Source: a virus. From it: a stretch of DNA of 35,770 nucleotides. The notes below the pieces were generated by a model. That model ran no database searches. It was not told the DNA's origin and worked only from the letters and a program-made list of their open reading frames with translations. How positions within the stretch are numbered: the first letter of the stretch is position 1; each line of letters opens with the position of its first letter. Position numbers and translations under genes: made by a program. Positions 1-6,477 of the stretch are shown here, one piece after another. The stretch is taken from IMG/VR virus record IMGVR_UViG_3300025853_000289, positions 1-35,770 of that record; one strand, written 5' to 3'.

Positions 1-311
1 CTACTCAAGGGGCAGTTTTTTTTATTGATTGGGGAAAAAGAGGTGGAACAAAAGGCACTGGACACGTCGGTTTTACAAATTACGTCGAGGGCAGTAAAAT
101 TAATACGATTGAGGGAAATTTTGGCGACTCTGTAAATTTTGGCTGGAGAAGTCTGGATCAAATTGATGCTTTTATCCACGTGGAAACTCTGGGAGGAGAA
201 AAAACAATCGGCTCTTTCAATCTGGCAAGTGTTGGCAATGGTGTAAAGGTTGCAACTGCTTTGGTTGGTGGTTATTTAGTTTGGAATCAATTTTTAAAAG
301 GTAAATTTTAA
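1..311 (+). CDS. CHAP-type peptidoglycan hydrolase, C-terminal part (truncated by window start)
   Basis: Open from the first base, with codons starting at position 3. The product is almost the same as the C-terminal 103 residues of the complete protein at 34459-35049. It keeps the catalytic-type His in GHVGF and the IEGN segment that normally supplies the third catalytic residue. It lacks the N-terminal part with the Cys. The C-terminus is a membrane segment (about VATALVGGYLVW) followed by KGKF. It differs from the right-hand copy mainly by silent changes and a few substitutions in the membrane segment. The role inferred from the family is peptidoglycan cleavage during entry or lysis. The truncation is due to the window edge, not to gene decay. 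It lies 9 bases upstream of the leader-tagged gene at 321. Confidence 0.8.
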   Translation, partial: TQGAVFFIDWGKRGGTKGTGHVGFTNYVEGSKINTIEGNFGDSVNFGWRSLDQIDAFIHVETLGGEKTIGSFNLASVGNGVKVATALVGGYLVWNQFLKGKF

Positions 312-426
312 GGTAAAATTATGGATGCAAAAACATTATTAGGACTTGGTGCAATTGGAGGAGCAGTCTATCTGGCAACAAGTAAAAAAGCTCAAGCAAA
401 AGTGAAAAAAACTACTGGATTGAGTA
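1..426. repeat. Left copy of end repeat, block A (matches 34739-35164)
   Basis: Bases 1-426 align without gaps to 34739-35164 (constant offset 34738) with about 17 differences counted by hand. Many of them are silent. The block covers the hydrolase C-terminus and the first 35 or so codons of the leader-tagged gene. Similarity stops abruptly just after the codons for GLS. The mismatches rule out a simple exact assembly overlap. Confidence 0.85.
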
Positions 427-902
427 GTAAAGTAATAAGAGTACGTGGAAATGGCGATAAGTTAAGAAAGATAAAATTAAAAATACACGCTAAAGAAAAT
501 TATATTACTCCAATACCAAAAAAATGGATTAAAAAGTTAGAAAAAGAAGAAGTTAGCATAAGAGTAAAAAATCCATTACAAAAAATAGTGAATCAATTTT
601 GGCATAAAAATAATTTTGAAAAATTATTAAATGAACTTCCAGATAGAACTCCAGAGGAAAGAAGTACTATTGTAAGACTTAATCGTAAAGATAAACTTTA
701 TAATTGGTTAAATAGCAATGGTTATTATTTAGAAGCAGTCGATAGCAAAGGACGAAATTTTGGTAAATTTGATGACTTTATGTGGAAAAAAGATCAAATA
801 CTTTTTGGAAGTAAAAAAGAAAAAATGGAAAGATTAAGAGAACAAAATAAGGGCAAAAAATATATGCAAGATTTGACAACTGGTAGAAGATTTATAGGTT
901 AA
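321..902 (+). CDS. Leader-tagged late protein, cargo variant 1 (unknown function)
   Basis: 193 residues. Residues 1-35 form the leader also found at 24811, 33546 and 35059: MDAKTLLG, a hydrophobic Gly/Ala stretch (GAIGGAVYLAT), a basic stretch (SKKAQAKVKK) and TTGLS. The leader looks like a short membrane segment with a positively charged flank. The remaining 158 residues are very basic and match nothing I recognise. They contain Lys/Arg-rich helices and end in TTGRRFIG. In the right-end copy (35059-35415) the same leader carries a different, shorter domain, so this is a replaceable cargo slot. The upstream neighbour is a cell-wall hydrolase and the downstream neighbour a membrane-anchored protein. 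I infer a virion component, inserted in or associated with a membrane, whose C-terminal domain varies between strains. Start: ATG at 321. Confidence 0.8.
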   Translation: MDAKTLLGLGAIGGAVYLATSKKAQAKVKKTTGLSSKVIRVRGNGDKLRKIKLKIHAKENYITPIPKKWIKKLEKEEVSIRVKNPLQKIVNQFWHKNNFEKLLNELPDRTPEERSTIVRLNRKDKLYNWLNSNGYYLEAVDSKGRNFGKFDDFMWKKDQILFGSKKEKMERLREQNKGKKYMQDLTTGRRFIG

Positions 903-905
903 AAA

Positions 906-1261
906 TTGAACTTCAACACACTCATAGGATTTTTAACATTGATCATTATAGTATTTTTGATGTCTGCTTATGGTGGCTATCAATATGCTAAAATGACTAC
1001 TGGTGTGGAATATATTGAAGATATAGACACTTTAATATTGCCAATAATAGTTCCAAACGACACTATCCACGAGTACCACTCAACTACCAAAATTGTTAGT
1101 GAAAATTTTGAGGATAGTACTAAAATAAATTTGTTGGTAGATAGTATTTCAGGGCTTTATGCTAAATTAGAGAGCTTGAAAGTCAAGCAAATTGCTATTC
1201 TTGACACTATTTTTCCAAAGTCAAAAGACACTCTTTATCTGGAATTTAACAAAGTTACTGA
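906..1261. repeat. Left copy of end repeat, block B (matches 35415-35770)
   Basis: Aligns without gaps to the last 356 bases of the window with about six differences by hand. It begins exactly at the start codon of the membrane-anchored gene. Blocks A and B are therefore separated by 479 bases here and by 250 bases at the right end, the difference being the cargo gene. Confidence 0.85.
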
Positions 1262-1424
1262 TGTATTCTCCCCTATTTATTTGAGAAGATCTGTTTATGA
1301 AATACCAATTGAACAAAAAATTCTTTATATTCCTTGCGACAAACATCATCACTCATTTTGGGTAGATATTGGAATTGGAACTGGATCTTTTGGATTAGGT
1401 TATTTGATTGGAAATATAAAATAA
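906..1424 (+). CDS. Membrane-anchored extracytoplasmic protein (spanin- or virion-like, function unknown)
   Basis: 172 residues. Residues 5-27 are a single strong membrane segment (IGFLTLIIIVFLMSAYGGYQ), followed by a long hydrophilic region rich in Asp, Thr and Ile and a short helical stretch (about 75-100). The C-terminus has a His-rich patch (DKHHHSF) and ends in a weakly hydrophobic Gly-rich segment. The start is TTG; the right-end copy has ATG at the same place, which supports this start. Position after the hydrolase and cargo genes and before a terminator is compatible with an inner-membrane spanin subunit, but there is no lipoprotein partner in another frame. A virion membrane protein is equally possible. 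I do not recognise the family. Confidence 0.75.
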   Translation: MNFNTLIGFLTLIIIVFLMSAYGGYQYAKMTTGVEYIEDIDTLILPIIVPNDTIHEYHSTTKIVSENFEDSTKINLLVDSISGLYAKLESLKVKQIAILDTIFPKSKDTLYLEFNKVTDVFSPIYLRRSVYEIPIEQKILYIPCDKHHHSFWVDIGIGTGSFGLGYLIGNIK

Positions 1425-1448
1425 AGCCCTCGATTGAGGGCTTTTCTT
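1423..1448. terminator. Bidirectional rho-independent-type terminator
   Basis: Stem AAAGCCCTC / GAGGGCTTT with a GATT loop, followed by a T-rich stretch on the plus strand. The A-run on the left gives a T-run on the minus strand. It separates the convergent genes ending at 1424 and 1466. The same stem sequence is reused at 4146-4168. Confidence 0.85.
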
Positions 1449-1465
1449 TTTAAGAGAAAGGAAAA

Positions 1466-2065
1466 TTAATAATACCAACTTTTATATTCAGGTTTTCCCT
1501 CCCATTTGTGAAAGTGATAATAACTTTCTGGCTGACTTAAATATCCATCTTTATTTACAATGTGTTTATATTCTTTCCCATCCACAATAAAAGCATCTTT
1601 TTTTGGCATAACTTCACACGCCATTCCATTACTATTTCCACTGCCTTCCACCATCTCTTGACTGATTTGTTTTGTCTTAATTGTTCTTTTTGTTATTCCA
1701 ACGACTTGATAAAAACTTACATTTGTCTGCTCATAACCCCAACTATTGACAATAATATCTCCAATTTCGTAAAAATCACTTGCATTTACATTTTTGTTTT
1801 CCAGAGCTATTCTTTGTTTTCTCTCTTGTCTGTCTTTTATTCTATCTTTCATCTCTTTTTCTGTTTTCTTTGCGTAATCAAGAGCTTTCTCATAATTATT
1901 AAATCCATAATTATACAATATCTTGTAAGGTCTAAATCTTGCTTTTGGTGTCAATTGTCTGACTTCAACTGCATTAGTAAATCTTTTGTGGTTTATTAGT
2001 TCTTTTATATGTATTTCATATTTATCAAAGACTAATATATCTTTTGTGATTGGTTGTTGGTACAT
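1466..2065 (-). CDS. Hypothetical protein of phage/plasmid type
   Basis: 199 residues, soluble. A very basic helical region lies in the middle (about 65-95, EKEMKDRIKDRQERKQR), followed by a beta-rich part with GDIIVNSWGYEQTNVSFYQVV and TKRTIK. The second half resembles small proteins common on mobile elements and phages that share a SWGYEQTN..FYQVV core; their function is not known to me. It is the second gene of a two-gene minus-strand unit behind 2111-2440. Both genes have the same leader sequence (35 bases). The start at 2065 is supported by AGAGAGGA about 7 bases upstream. Confidence 0.7.
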   Translation of the reverse strand: MYQQPITKDILVFDKYEIHIKELINHKRFTNAVEVRQLTPKARFRPYKILYNYGFNNYEKALDYAKKTEKEMKDRIKDRQERKQRIALENKNVNASDFYEIGDIIVNSWGYEQTNVSFYQVVGITKRTIKTKQISQEMVEGSGNSNGMACEVMPKKDAFIVDGKEYKHIVNKDGYLSQPESYYHFHKWEGKPEYKSWYY

Positions 2066-2097
2066 TTTGTTTTCCTCTCTTTTTAAAAATGATTACA
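2063..2097 (-). repeat. 35-bp repeated 5' leader, copy 1
   Basis: The 35 bases directly upstream of and including the start codon of the 1466-2065 gene are identical to 2438-2472. On the minus strand they contain TGTAATCATTTTTAAA, then AAAGAGAGGAAAACAAA and ATG. The AGAGAGGA element is the ribosome-binding site. Identical leaders imply shared translational control or a recent duplication. Confidence 0.85.
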
Positions 2098-2110
2098 ATA
2101 TTTTTTTTAA

Positions 2111-2440
2111 TTAAATAACTTCTTCTATTTTCAATCTGGCAATATAATTTTTTAAGTTTTTATGAGTATTTTTACTTTCTTTTATAAATTCATCTGCTTT
2201 TCCAACTGCTTCCCAGTCTGGTAATTGCCTTATCATTATATTTTCATTTAGCCACTTATCTACATCTTTATTAAATCTTTCAATTTTCAAAATTGCTTCT
2301 TCATAAGTCCTAAACACTAACCACTCATCATCTCTCATTCTAAAAACTTCTTTAACTCCAGCACAAAAAGCACCGAAATAATAACTTGCTAATCTTTTTT
2401 GTGTGGTGGGATTGATTATTACATAATATGTGTTTTGCAT
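2111..2440 (-). CDS. Hypothetical protein
   Basis: 109 residues, no membrane segment and no motif I recognise. It has a short beta start (YYVIINPTTQKR), aromatic residues in the middle and a helical charged C-terminal half. It is the first gene of the small minus-strand unit, separated from the next gene by 45 bases holding the repeated leader. The start at 2440 has the AGAGAGGA ribosome-binding site in the repeated leader. Expression probably comes from the promoters at about 2486-2517 and/or 2666-2697. It is possibly an early regulatory or host-takeover protein, but that is inferred only from position. Confidence 0.65.
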   Translation of the reverse strand: MQNTYYVIINPTTQKRLASYYFGAFCAGVKEVFRMRDDEWLVFRTYEEAILKIERFNKDVDKWLNENIMIRQLPDWEAVGKADEFIKESKNTHKNLKNYIARLKIEEVI

Positions 2441-2472
2441 TTTGTTTTCCTCTCTTTTTAAAAATGATTACA
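2438..2472 (-). repeat. 35-bp repeated 5' leader, copy 2
   Basis: Identical to 2063-2097. It carries the ribosome-binding site AGAGAGGA of the 2111-2440 gene and its ATG. Confidence 0.85.
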
Positions 2473-2485
2473 TAGTTAATACTCT

Positions 2486-2518
2486 TATAAACTAAAAAAG
2501 TTTCAGTAATAGTAAAAA
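2486..2518 (-). promoter_or_regulatory. Degenerate minus-strand promoter with conserved TGAAACTTTTT spacer
   Basis: On the minus strand: TTTA, spacer containing CTGAAACTTTTT, then TAGTTTAT. The -7 element lacks the final G of TAnnTTTG and the -33 is TTTA, so it is weak by consensus. The TGAAACTTTTT core is shared with the two good promoters at 8998-9029 and 12393-12423. It would start transcription about 40 bases before the gene at 2440. Confidence 0.4.
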
Positions 2519-2590
2519 TATTTTAGTATTTTATTAATTTTTTTTAGTGATTTTTAGTAAGTTCATATTTGGAGGGTATTTACATATAAT

Positions 2591-2627
2591 AAAAAAACCT
2601 TGCTAAATCTCACGACTTGACAAGGTT
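2591..2627 (-). terminator. Terminator-like hairpin in a long leader (attenuator or small RNA end)
   Basis: On the minus strand AACCTTG, an 18-base loop, CAAGGTT and then a T-run (seven Ts including the last two stem bases). It lies between the promoter at 2666-2697 and the gene starting at 2440. A transcript from that promoter would end after about 70 nt unless read through. This stretch (2441-2744) holds no gene. Confidence 0.5.
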
Positions 2628-2665
2628 AATCTCAATTAATTTTTGAGGATATAAATTTATTACTA

Positions 2666-2697
2666 CAAAGCTATGAAATTTTTTTTATAAAAACAAA
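2666..2697 (-). promoter_or_regulatory. Minus-strand Bacteroidetes-type promoter
   Basis: On the minus strand TTTG (2694-2697), 20-base spacer, TAGCTTTG (2666-2673). This matches the TTTG-N19..21-TAnnTTTG consensus. It is back to back with the plus-strand promoter at 2705-2736, the two -33 boxes being only 7 bases apart. Confidence 0.6.
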
Positions 2698-2704
2698 ATA
2701 ATAT

Positions 2705-2736
2705 TTTGTATTACTGATATTTTTTTAGTATTTTTG
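2705..2736 (+). promoter_or_regulatory. Plus-strand promoter giving a nearly leaderless mRNA
   Basis: TTTG (2705-2708), 20-base spacer, TATTTTTG (2729-2736). Transcription should begin near 2740, while the ATG of the RadA-like gene is at 2745. No ribosome-binding site fits between them, so translation would be leaderless or nearly so. Confidence 0.6.
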
Positions 2737-2744
2737 GCTTAACT

Positions 2745-3425
2745 ATGCAAACACAACAACTAAATAAAGTTATAAAAGATAAATCAATTCCTACGCCTAT
2801 GGATCATAGGTATAGGAAATGGTTGTTTATGTTGCCTTATGATGATCCATTTGTAATGTCTGTTTCTGGAGAAGCATTTGCTGGAAAATCCTCGTTTTTA
2901 TTGAGGTTTATGTCAAGACTTTGTGGCAAAAATTCCAGAAATAAGCAAGGAGATAGATGTTTATATCTGAATATTGAAGAGCCACTCCGACGTGGCAAGA
3001 CTATTCAACAAAAATGTCGTACAATGAGATTATCTCCAGTTAGTTTGCAGTATATTGATATTATTGATGATGTTGGTGCTGATTTTTATTCTGAATTAAC
3101 TAAAATTTTGGAACAAGGCAATTATAAATATGTTGTAATTGATTCAGTTTCAATGATAGCTGGTGCTTCCACAAATAAACATAAAGAAATGTGGGATTAC
3201 ATTCAATCACGTCCAGAGAGCTTTATTGTGGTTTTACACTATACCAAGTCTAAAAAAGGGAAAATGCAAGGTCCGACAATGTGGGAGCATAATCCAGATA
3301 TTGTTGTTTGGTTAGCAAATGATGGTACTCGATCGGTAGCTTCATTCAAAAAAAATAGATATTTGGGAGATAAGCCCAGATTAGCTTTTGATACTTATAA
3401 GGAGGAGGTTGTAAGTGTATTTTGA
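2745..3425 (+). CDS. RadA/Sms-like RecA-fold ATPase (short form)
   Basis: 226 residues. Walker A is GEAFAGKS (42-49) and Walker B is VVIDS (130-134). The region after it follows the RadA/Sms pattern: HYTK (165-168), GP (176-177), EH (181-182), D185 and KNR (203-205), comparable to the H-T-K...GP..LEH..D...KNR signature of RadA. LYLNIEEPLRR (73-83) corresponds to the LYVSGEES segment of RadA. It lacks the N-terminal zinc finger and the C-terminal Lon-like domain, so only the ATPase core is present. In the family the activity is ATP-driven branch migration/DNA unwinding in recombination. A role in phage replication or recombination is likely. It is first in a four-gene operon and overlaps the next gene by 11 bases. 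A packaging role cannot be excluded, but the motifs are not of the FtsK/HerA type. Confidence 0.75.
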   Translation: MQTQQLNKVIKDKSIPTPMDHRYRKWLFMLPYDDPFVMSVSGEAFAGKSSFLLRFMSRLCGKNSRNKQGDRCLYLNIEEPLRRGKTIQQKCRTMRLSPVSLQYIDIIDDVGADFYSELTKILEQGNYKYVVIDSVSMIAGASTNKHKEMWDYIQSRPESFIVVLHYTKSKKGKMQGPTMWEHNPDIVVWLANDGTRSVASFKKNRYLGDKPRLAFDTYKEEVVSVF

Positions 3426-3756
3426 TAATTGCAAAACTGCCGAAGAAGTGGAAAAATTGGCAAAAGAATTAAAAGTCGCTAATCATCCAGATAAATTTTC
3501 TGATCCAGTTGAGAAAGAAATCCAAGAGGAAATTTTTAAAGAAATTGAAATTGAGAAAGATAAAAAATATAAAGAATTAGCCGAAAAAGAGAAGTTATCT
3601 TTTGAAAAATCACTAAAAAAGCCACTTGATTGGACTGAAATTAAAAAAAATATGTCGCCTGAAATGAAAGAATCTGGTAAAAAAATTGTTACAGAAACAA
3701 TAAATTTAGCTGGTGGAATTTTATCTAACATTATTAATAAAAATATTTGGAAATGA
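3415..3756 (+). CDS. J-domain-like (DnaJ-type) small protein
   Basis: 113 residues, GTG start at 3415, overlapping the ATPase gene; the sequence AAGGAGGAGG just upstream is an unusually strong ribosome-binding site. Residues 3-50 read FDNCKTAEEVEKLAKELK, then NHPDK with HPD at 24-26, then a charged helix. This is the helix-HPD-helix layout of a J domain, in which HPD stimulates the ATPase of DnaK-type chaperones. The remainder is a Lys/Glu-rich helical region and an amphipathic C-terminal segment (INLAGGILSNIIN). Phages use such proteins to recruit the host DnaK in replication or assembly. The partner is inferred, not shown. Confidence 0.6.
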   Translation: MYFDNCKTAEEVEKLAKELKVANHPDKFSDPVEKEIQEEIFKEIEIEKDKKYKELAEKEKLSFEKSLKKPLDWTEIKKNMSPEMKESGKKIVTETINLAGGILSNIINKNIWK

Positions 3757-3757
3757 A

Positions 3758-3976
3758 ATGAATTTAGATCATATCTTTGAAGATAATAAATTTTTAAAAT
3801 ACTCAAAATTAGAGCCAATTACGAGGCGAGAGAAAGTTTTTTTTGAATTAGGGTATTTTAATGGATATGTTGATTGTGGCGATGCTGATGCAGTCCTACC
3901 ATATCCAGAAAATAGTATTGATGAAGAAGTTTGGAATATTCGCAGAAAATATTTTCAAGATAATGTTGAGGACTGA
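3758..3976 (+). CDS. Small hypothetical protein
   Basis: 72 residues when started at ATG 3758, one base after the stop of the J-domain gene. An in-frame ATG at 3713 would overlap that gene by 44 bases and is less likely. The product is acidic and aromatic-rich (FFELGYFNGYVDCGDAD, then PYPENSIDEEVWNIRRKYF) and has no motif known to me. It is in the operon with the RadA-like and zinc-ribbon genes. Confidence 0.6.
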   Translation: MNLDHIFEDNKFLKYSKLEPITRREKVFFELGYFNGYVDCGDADAVLPYPENSIDEEVWNIRRKYFQDNVED

Positions 3977-3978
3977 TT

Positions 3979-4146
3979 ATGCCAATATTTGAATATAAAT
4001 GTAAAAAATGCTCAAGAAAAGAGGAAATTTTGCAAAAGAAAAAGCAAATTTTTGATTGTGAGTGTGGTGGAAAAATGTTACCGATTGTTTCTTGCTCCAA
4101 TCCAGTCTTCAAAGGATTTGGATTTTATAAAACTGATTATAAATAA
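3979..4146 (+). CDS. FmdB-type zinc-ribbon protein
   Basis: 55 residues. It begins MPIFEYKCKKC, with Cys8 and Cys11, followed by DCECGGKM with Cys27 and Cys29, and ends FKGFGFYKTDYK. This is the compact FmdB/CxxC zinc-ribbon family pattern (MP.YEYKC..C ... C..CGG.M ... KGSGWYKTDY). The family is described as putative regulatory; the molecular function is not established. The ATG at 3979 lies two bases after the previous stop, with GAGGAC just upstream. It is last in the plus-strand operon and is followed directly by a terminator. Confidence 0.8.
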   Translation: MPIFEYKCKKCSRKEEILQKKKQIFDCECGGKMLPIVSCSNPVFKGFGFYKTDYK

Positions 4147-4168
4147 AAGCCCTCATTCGAGGGCTTTT
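4146..4168. terminator. Bidirectional terminator between convergent genes
   Basis: Stem AAAGCCCTC / GAGGGCTTT, loop ATTC, T-run on plus and A-run on the left. It overlaps the stop codons of the converging genes ending at 4146 and 4153. Twenty bases (4151-4170) recur exactly at 5152-5171. Confidence 0.85.
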
Positions 4169-4473
4169 ATTAATTCTTCTTTTGGTAGCGTGTTTCCATA
4201 TTTAGCTTCTAATTCTTTTAATATTTTTTCAGCAATTGATCTTTGAAAGCAATCTGTAAATTTTACTTTTAAAAGTGGAAAATGTTTTTTTAGTTCAAAT
4301 AACATTGCATTGTTCCCAATCGTTTTAAGCATTGATGGATAATCTTCTATTAAATAGTCTATCGGAATATAAAAACCTAATATTTTGCTATGGCTTGTTA
4401 CAGCATAAGGGACATTTTTTAGTGAATTTAATTTTGCTCTAAATTCACGATTATTTATTGACTTAATCTCCAT
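4153..4473 (-). CDS. Phd/YefM-like antitoxin-fold protein (tentative)
   Basis: 106 residues. The N-terminal 40 residues (INNREFRAKLN, then VPYAVTSHSKILGFYIP) follow the Phd/YefM pattern: a helix with F-R-x-x-L, then a strand-turn-strand where T/S-H-S-K replaces the usual T-R-x-G-K. The C-terminal part is helical. No RelE/Doc/YoeB-type toxin is recognisable next to it; the upstream gene (overlap 11 bases) is a zinc-ribbon protein of unknown role. It may be an orphan antitoxin-like DNA-binding protein. It is the last gene of the long minus-strand block. Confidence 0.45.
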   Translation of the reverse strand: MEIKSINNREFRAKLNSLKNVPYAVTSHSKILGFYIPIDYLIEDYPSMLKTIGNNAMLFELKKHFPLLKVKFTDCFQRSIAEKILKELEAKYGNTLPKEELIKALE

Positions 4474-5122
4474 TTCCCTGCACCTTGGTTACTTGTGGTG
4501 GTCGTCCTGAAAAGTCAAGTTCTGGCTTTTCCTTTGTTAATTCTTTTAGCCAGTTATTTAATAACATCTTGTCATTAGAGTTTAGTAAATCTTTTCTTAA
4601 AAAAGTTCTTGGGATTGTTACATAGTCATATTTTGTGCCTCCTCTTACTTCGGCTACGATTCTAACAAAGTATTCAAACTCGCCTTTATAAGCATAAACA
4701 TTTATTGCTACTGCTATCATAGGATTTTCTTGCATTAAATTAAATACAAATGGTTTTATCTCATCTAAATAAAATGATTTAATATGTTTTATATCTGCTT
4801 CTCCTATTCCTGCATTAAACACAAAATTAAATAATTCAACTTTTTTGTCTAAATTATTAAATTTCCAAAATCTTTCCACTTCTTTAAAATTTGGAGAAAG
4901 CGATTTGCTATTGTAATGATTAGCAACGTCTTGCCAATCTGATTCTTTCGGAATGGATTGAGAACAATCGCAACTACTATCAAAATAAACTTTATTAGTA
5001 GTGTGGTTAAAATTATATCCAATTGGTGCTGAACAAATCGAGCAATCTCTTATATTCCAAAACAAAATGTTATGTTCGATTGCTTGAGCTTCCATTTCGT
5101 CTGGTGTTTTTATATCTCTCAT
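4463..5122 (-). CDS. Hypothetical phage protein with N-terminal zinc-binding Cys pairs
   Basis: 219 residues. Residues 27-53 hold two Cys pairs, CSIC (27-30) and CDC (51-53), separated by GYNFNHTTNKVYFDSS. This resembles the N-terminal zinc-ribbon-like region of small phage proteins from several hosts. The rest is mixed alpha/beta with no recognised motif and a Pro-containing tail (SGRPPQVTKVQ). Upstream it is separated by the partial terminator repeat at 5151-5171. Function unknown. Confidence 0.6.
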   Translation of the reverse strand: MRDIKTPDEMEAQAIEHNILFWNIRDCSICSAPIGYNFNHTTNKVYFDSSCDCSQSIPKESDWQDVANHYNSKSLSPNFKEVERFWKFNNLDKKVELFNFVFNAGIGEADIKHIKSFYLDEIKPFVFNLMQENPMIAVAINVYAYKGEFEYFVRIVAEVRGGTKYDYVTIPRTFLRKDLLNSNDKMLLNNWLKELTKEKPELDFSGRPPQVTKVQGNGD

Positions 5123-5150
5123 TTTTTATCCTGATTTGGTTTAAAATTGT

Positions 5151-5171
5151 GCCTCATTCGAGGGCTTTTAT
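5151..5171. repeat. Second copy of terminator sequence (half terminator)
   Basis: Bases 5152-5171 are identical to 4151-4170. Here the left arm lacks the AAAG extension, so the stem is short and imperfect (GCCTC against GAGGGC), and there is no T-run in the minus direction. It probably arose by duplication and may act as a weak terminator or RNA-processing hairpin after the 5168-5701 gene. Confidence 0.6.
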
Positions 5172-5701
5172 TCTTTAGTGATATAACCTTGTTTTAAAAA
5201 ATATTTAATAATATATTCATTCAAATCTTTTCCATTTTCGATTGCATCTGCAACATCGCTTAAAAAATTATAATTTATCGGTGGCATACCTAATGACATT
5301 AATATCATTCTTTGACTTTTTTTATAGACTGGTTTGAATAATGCTTTTGGATCACTAATTATTTTAAATGGTTGTATCTTTGAATCTTTAAATATATCAT
5401 AATAAAATTCATATAAATAGTTGTTATTTTTTTTCTTTAGTAATTTACTTCTCAAGATTTCCCTTGTATGTAAATCATAATGTTCATCTTTAATTTCAGA
5501 AACTTTTATTATCATAAATTTATAATATAATTTTTTATTCATTTCAATCAACATAACTGATAAAGCAGTTGTTGTCCGATGTGGCTCTGGTATTTTTTTC
5601 CAAAATGGGATTATTTCTTGCAATTTAATCTCGTGTTCAGAATATCCAGAGCTTATAAGTTCGTGTAATATTATATTCATACTTACGCATTGTTTATTCA
5701 T
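5168..5701 (-). CDS. Hypothetical protein
   Basis: 177 residues, soluble, rich in Lys and aromatic residues (KKNNNYLYEFYYDIFKDSK), with a helical C-terminus. It overlaps the ParB-like gene by 8 bases and is translated right after it, which suggests the two act together. No family recognised. The start at 5701 is the first in frame; a second Met eight codons in (MNIILHEL) is an alternative. Confidence 0.6.
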   Translation of the reverse strand: MNKQCVSMNIILHELISSGYSEHEIKLQEIIPFWKKIPEPHRTTTALSVMLIEMNKKLYYKFMIIKVSEIKDEHYDLHTREILRSKLLKKKNNNYLYEFYYDIFKDSKIQPFKIISDPKALFKPVYKKSQRMILMSLGMPPINYNFLSDVADAIENGKDLNEYIIKYFLKQGYITKE

Positions 5702-6449
5702 TAATTTTTTGTTTGTAAAAATCTACAAAATTGATGCAGTTCTCTTTTCTTGTCTTATAATTATAAATATGCTCTAACATAGCCAGACCTTGCTCATACG
5801 TCGCACACTTATAATAATTTGCACGTCCGTAATTTTTACATTTGTGGAGCATATTTGAATGGTCGTAGTCTGGATGAACAAAAATTCCTTTAATTAGTGC
5901 CAATATTTCAGATCGTGTCGTAAGTGATTTAAGTCCTAAATTTTTTATAATTTCTTCATATTTGTGGTAGTTTAGATAAAATGTGTCTTCATTAAATACC
6001 AAATCTCCAGTCCTGACGATAGATGGAATGGAGCTTCGAGATATTTTTGGATTAGAAAATAATATTAATATCTGATGTTGCAATCCAGTCATTTGCATAG
6101 CATCTGATAAAAGAATATAATCTCTTATCCCCTTATTTGCATAGTGGTTGATATAATCTGGAGCAGTCCAAGATTTTTGATATTTATTTATGTTGATCAT
6201 ATCTTTATCGTCCATATCAACAATAATATATGCAAAAGGTAAATTTAAAAATTTACAAGCCATAAATCTATGTTGTCCATCTCTTATCCTCATTTTTTTA
6301 TCTACAAATGCAGGATTTGGAATATAGTGTTTCTCCATTGACGAAATTAACTTTTTTAAATGAGTGTTGTTAATTTCTCTATTTGTTTTCAAAATACTAA
6401 ATTGATCGTAGTCTTTAGTATATTGAATTTCGTGTTTTATGATATTCAT
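5694..6449 (-). CDS. ParB-like N-terminal domain protein
   Basis: 251 residues. FSILKTNREINNTHLKKLISS (16-37) is followed by NPAFVD and then IRDGQHRFMA, with DGQHR at 57-61. This is the ParB/sulfiredoxin-fold box II-like motif of phage ParB-like proteins, where a conserved Gly-x-His-Arg or Gly-Gln-His-Arg binds nucleotide. After it comes NKYQKSWTAPDYINHYANKG (about 88-107), also typical of phage members. There is no obvious C-terminal HTH. The family includes CTP-dependent DNA-binding proteins and nucleases; which applies here is not visible. Ribosome-binding site AGAGGGGA lies just upstream. It sits in the early block. Confidence 0.7.
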   Translation of the reverse strand: MNIIKHEIQYTKDYDQFSILKTNREINNTHLKKLISSMEKHYIPNPAFVDKKMRIRDGQHRFMACKFLNLPFAYIIVDMDDKDMININKYQKSWTAPDYINHYANKGIRDYILLSDAMQMTGLQHQILILFSNPKISRSSIPSIVRTGDLVFNEDTFYLNYHKYEEIIKNLGLKSLTTRSEILALIKGIFVHPDYDHSNMLHKCKNYGRANYYKCATYEQGLAMLEHIYNYKTRKENCINFVDFYKQKINE

Positions 6450-6477
6450 AATTCCCCTCTAAAAATTTATAAATTTT

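Noticed and set aside
2745-3425. FtsK/HerA-type packaging ATPase
   Set aside because: The length is similar, but the motifs after Walker B (H-T-K, GP, EH, KNR) follow RadA, and there is no DE Walker B or arginine pattern of the packaging family.
3483-3818. Minus-strand open frame opposite the J-domain gene
   Set aside because: It is the antisense shadow of a Lys/Glu-rich gene. It has no ribosome-binding site and a composition dominated by Ser/Phe/Leu.
4153-5122. Complete toxin-antitoxin pair
   Set aside because: The Phd/YefM-like gene has no neighbour with RelE, Doc, YoeB or PIN features. The adjacent protein has zinc-binding Cys pairs instead.
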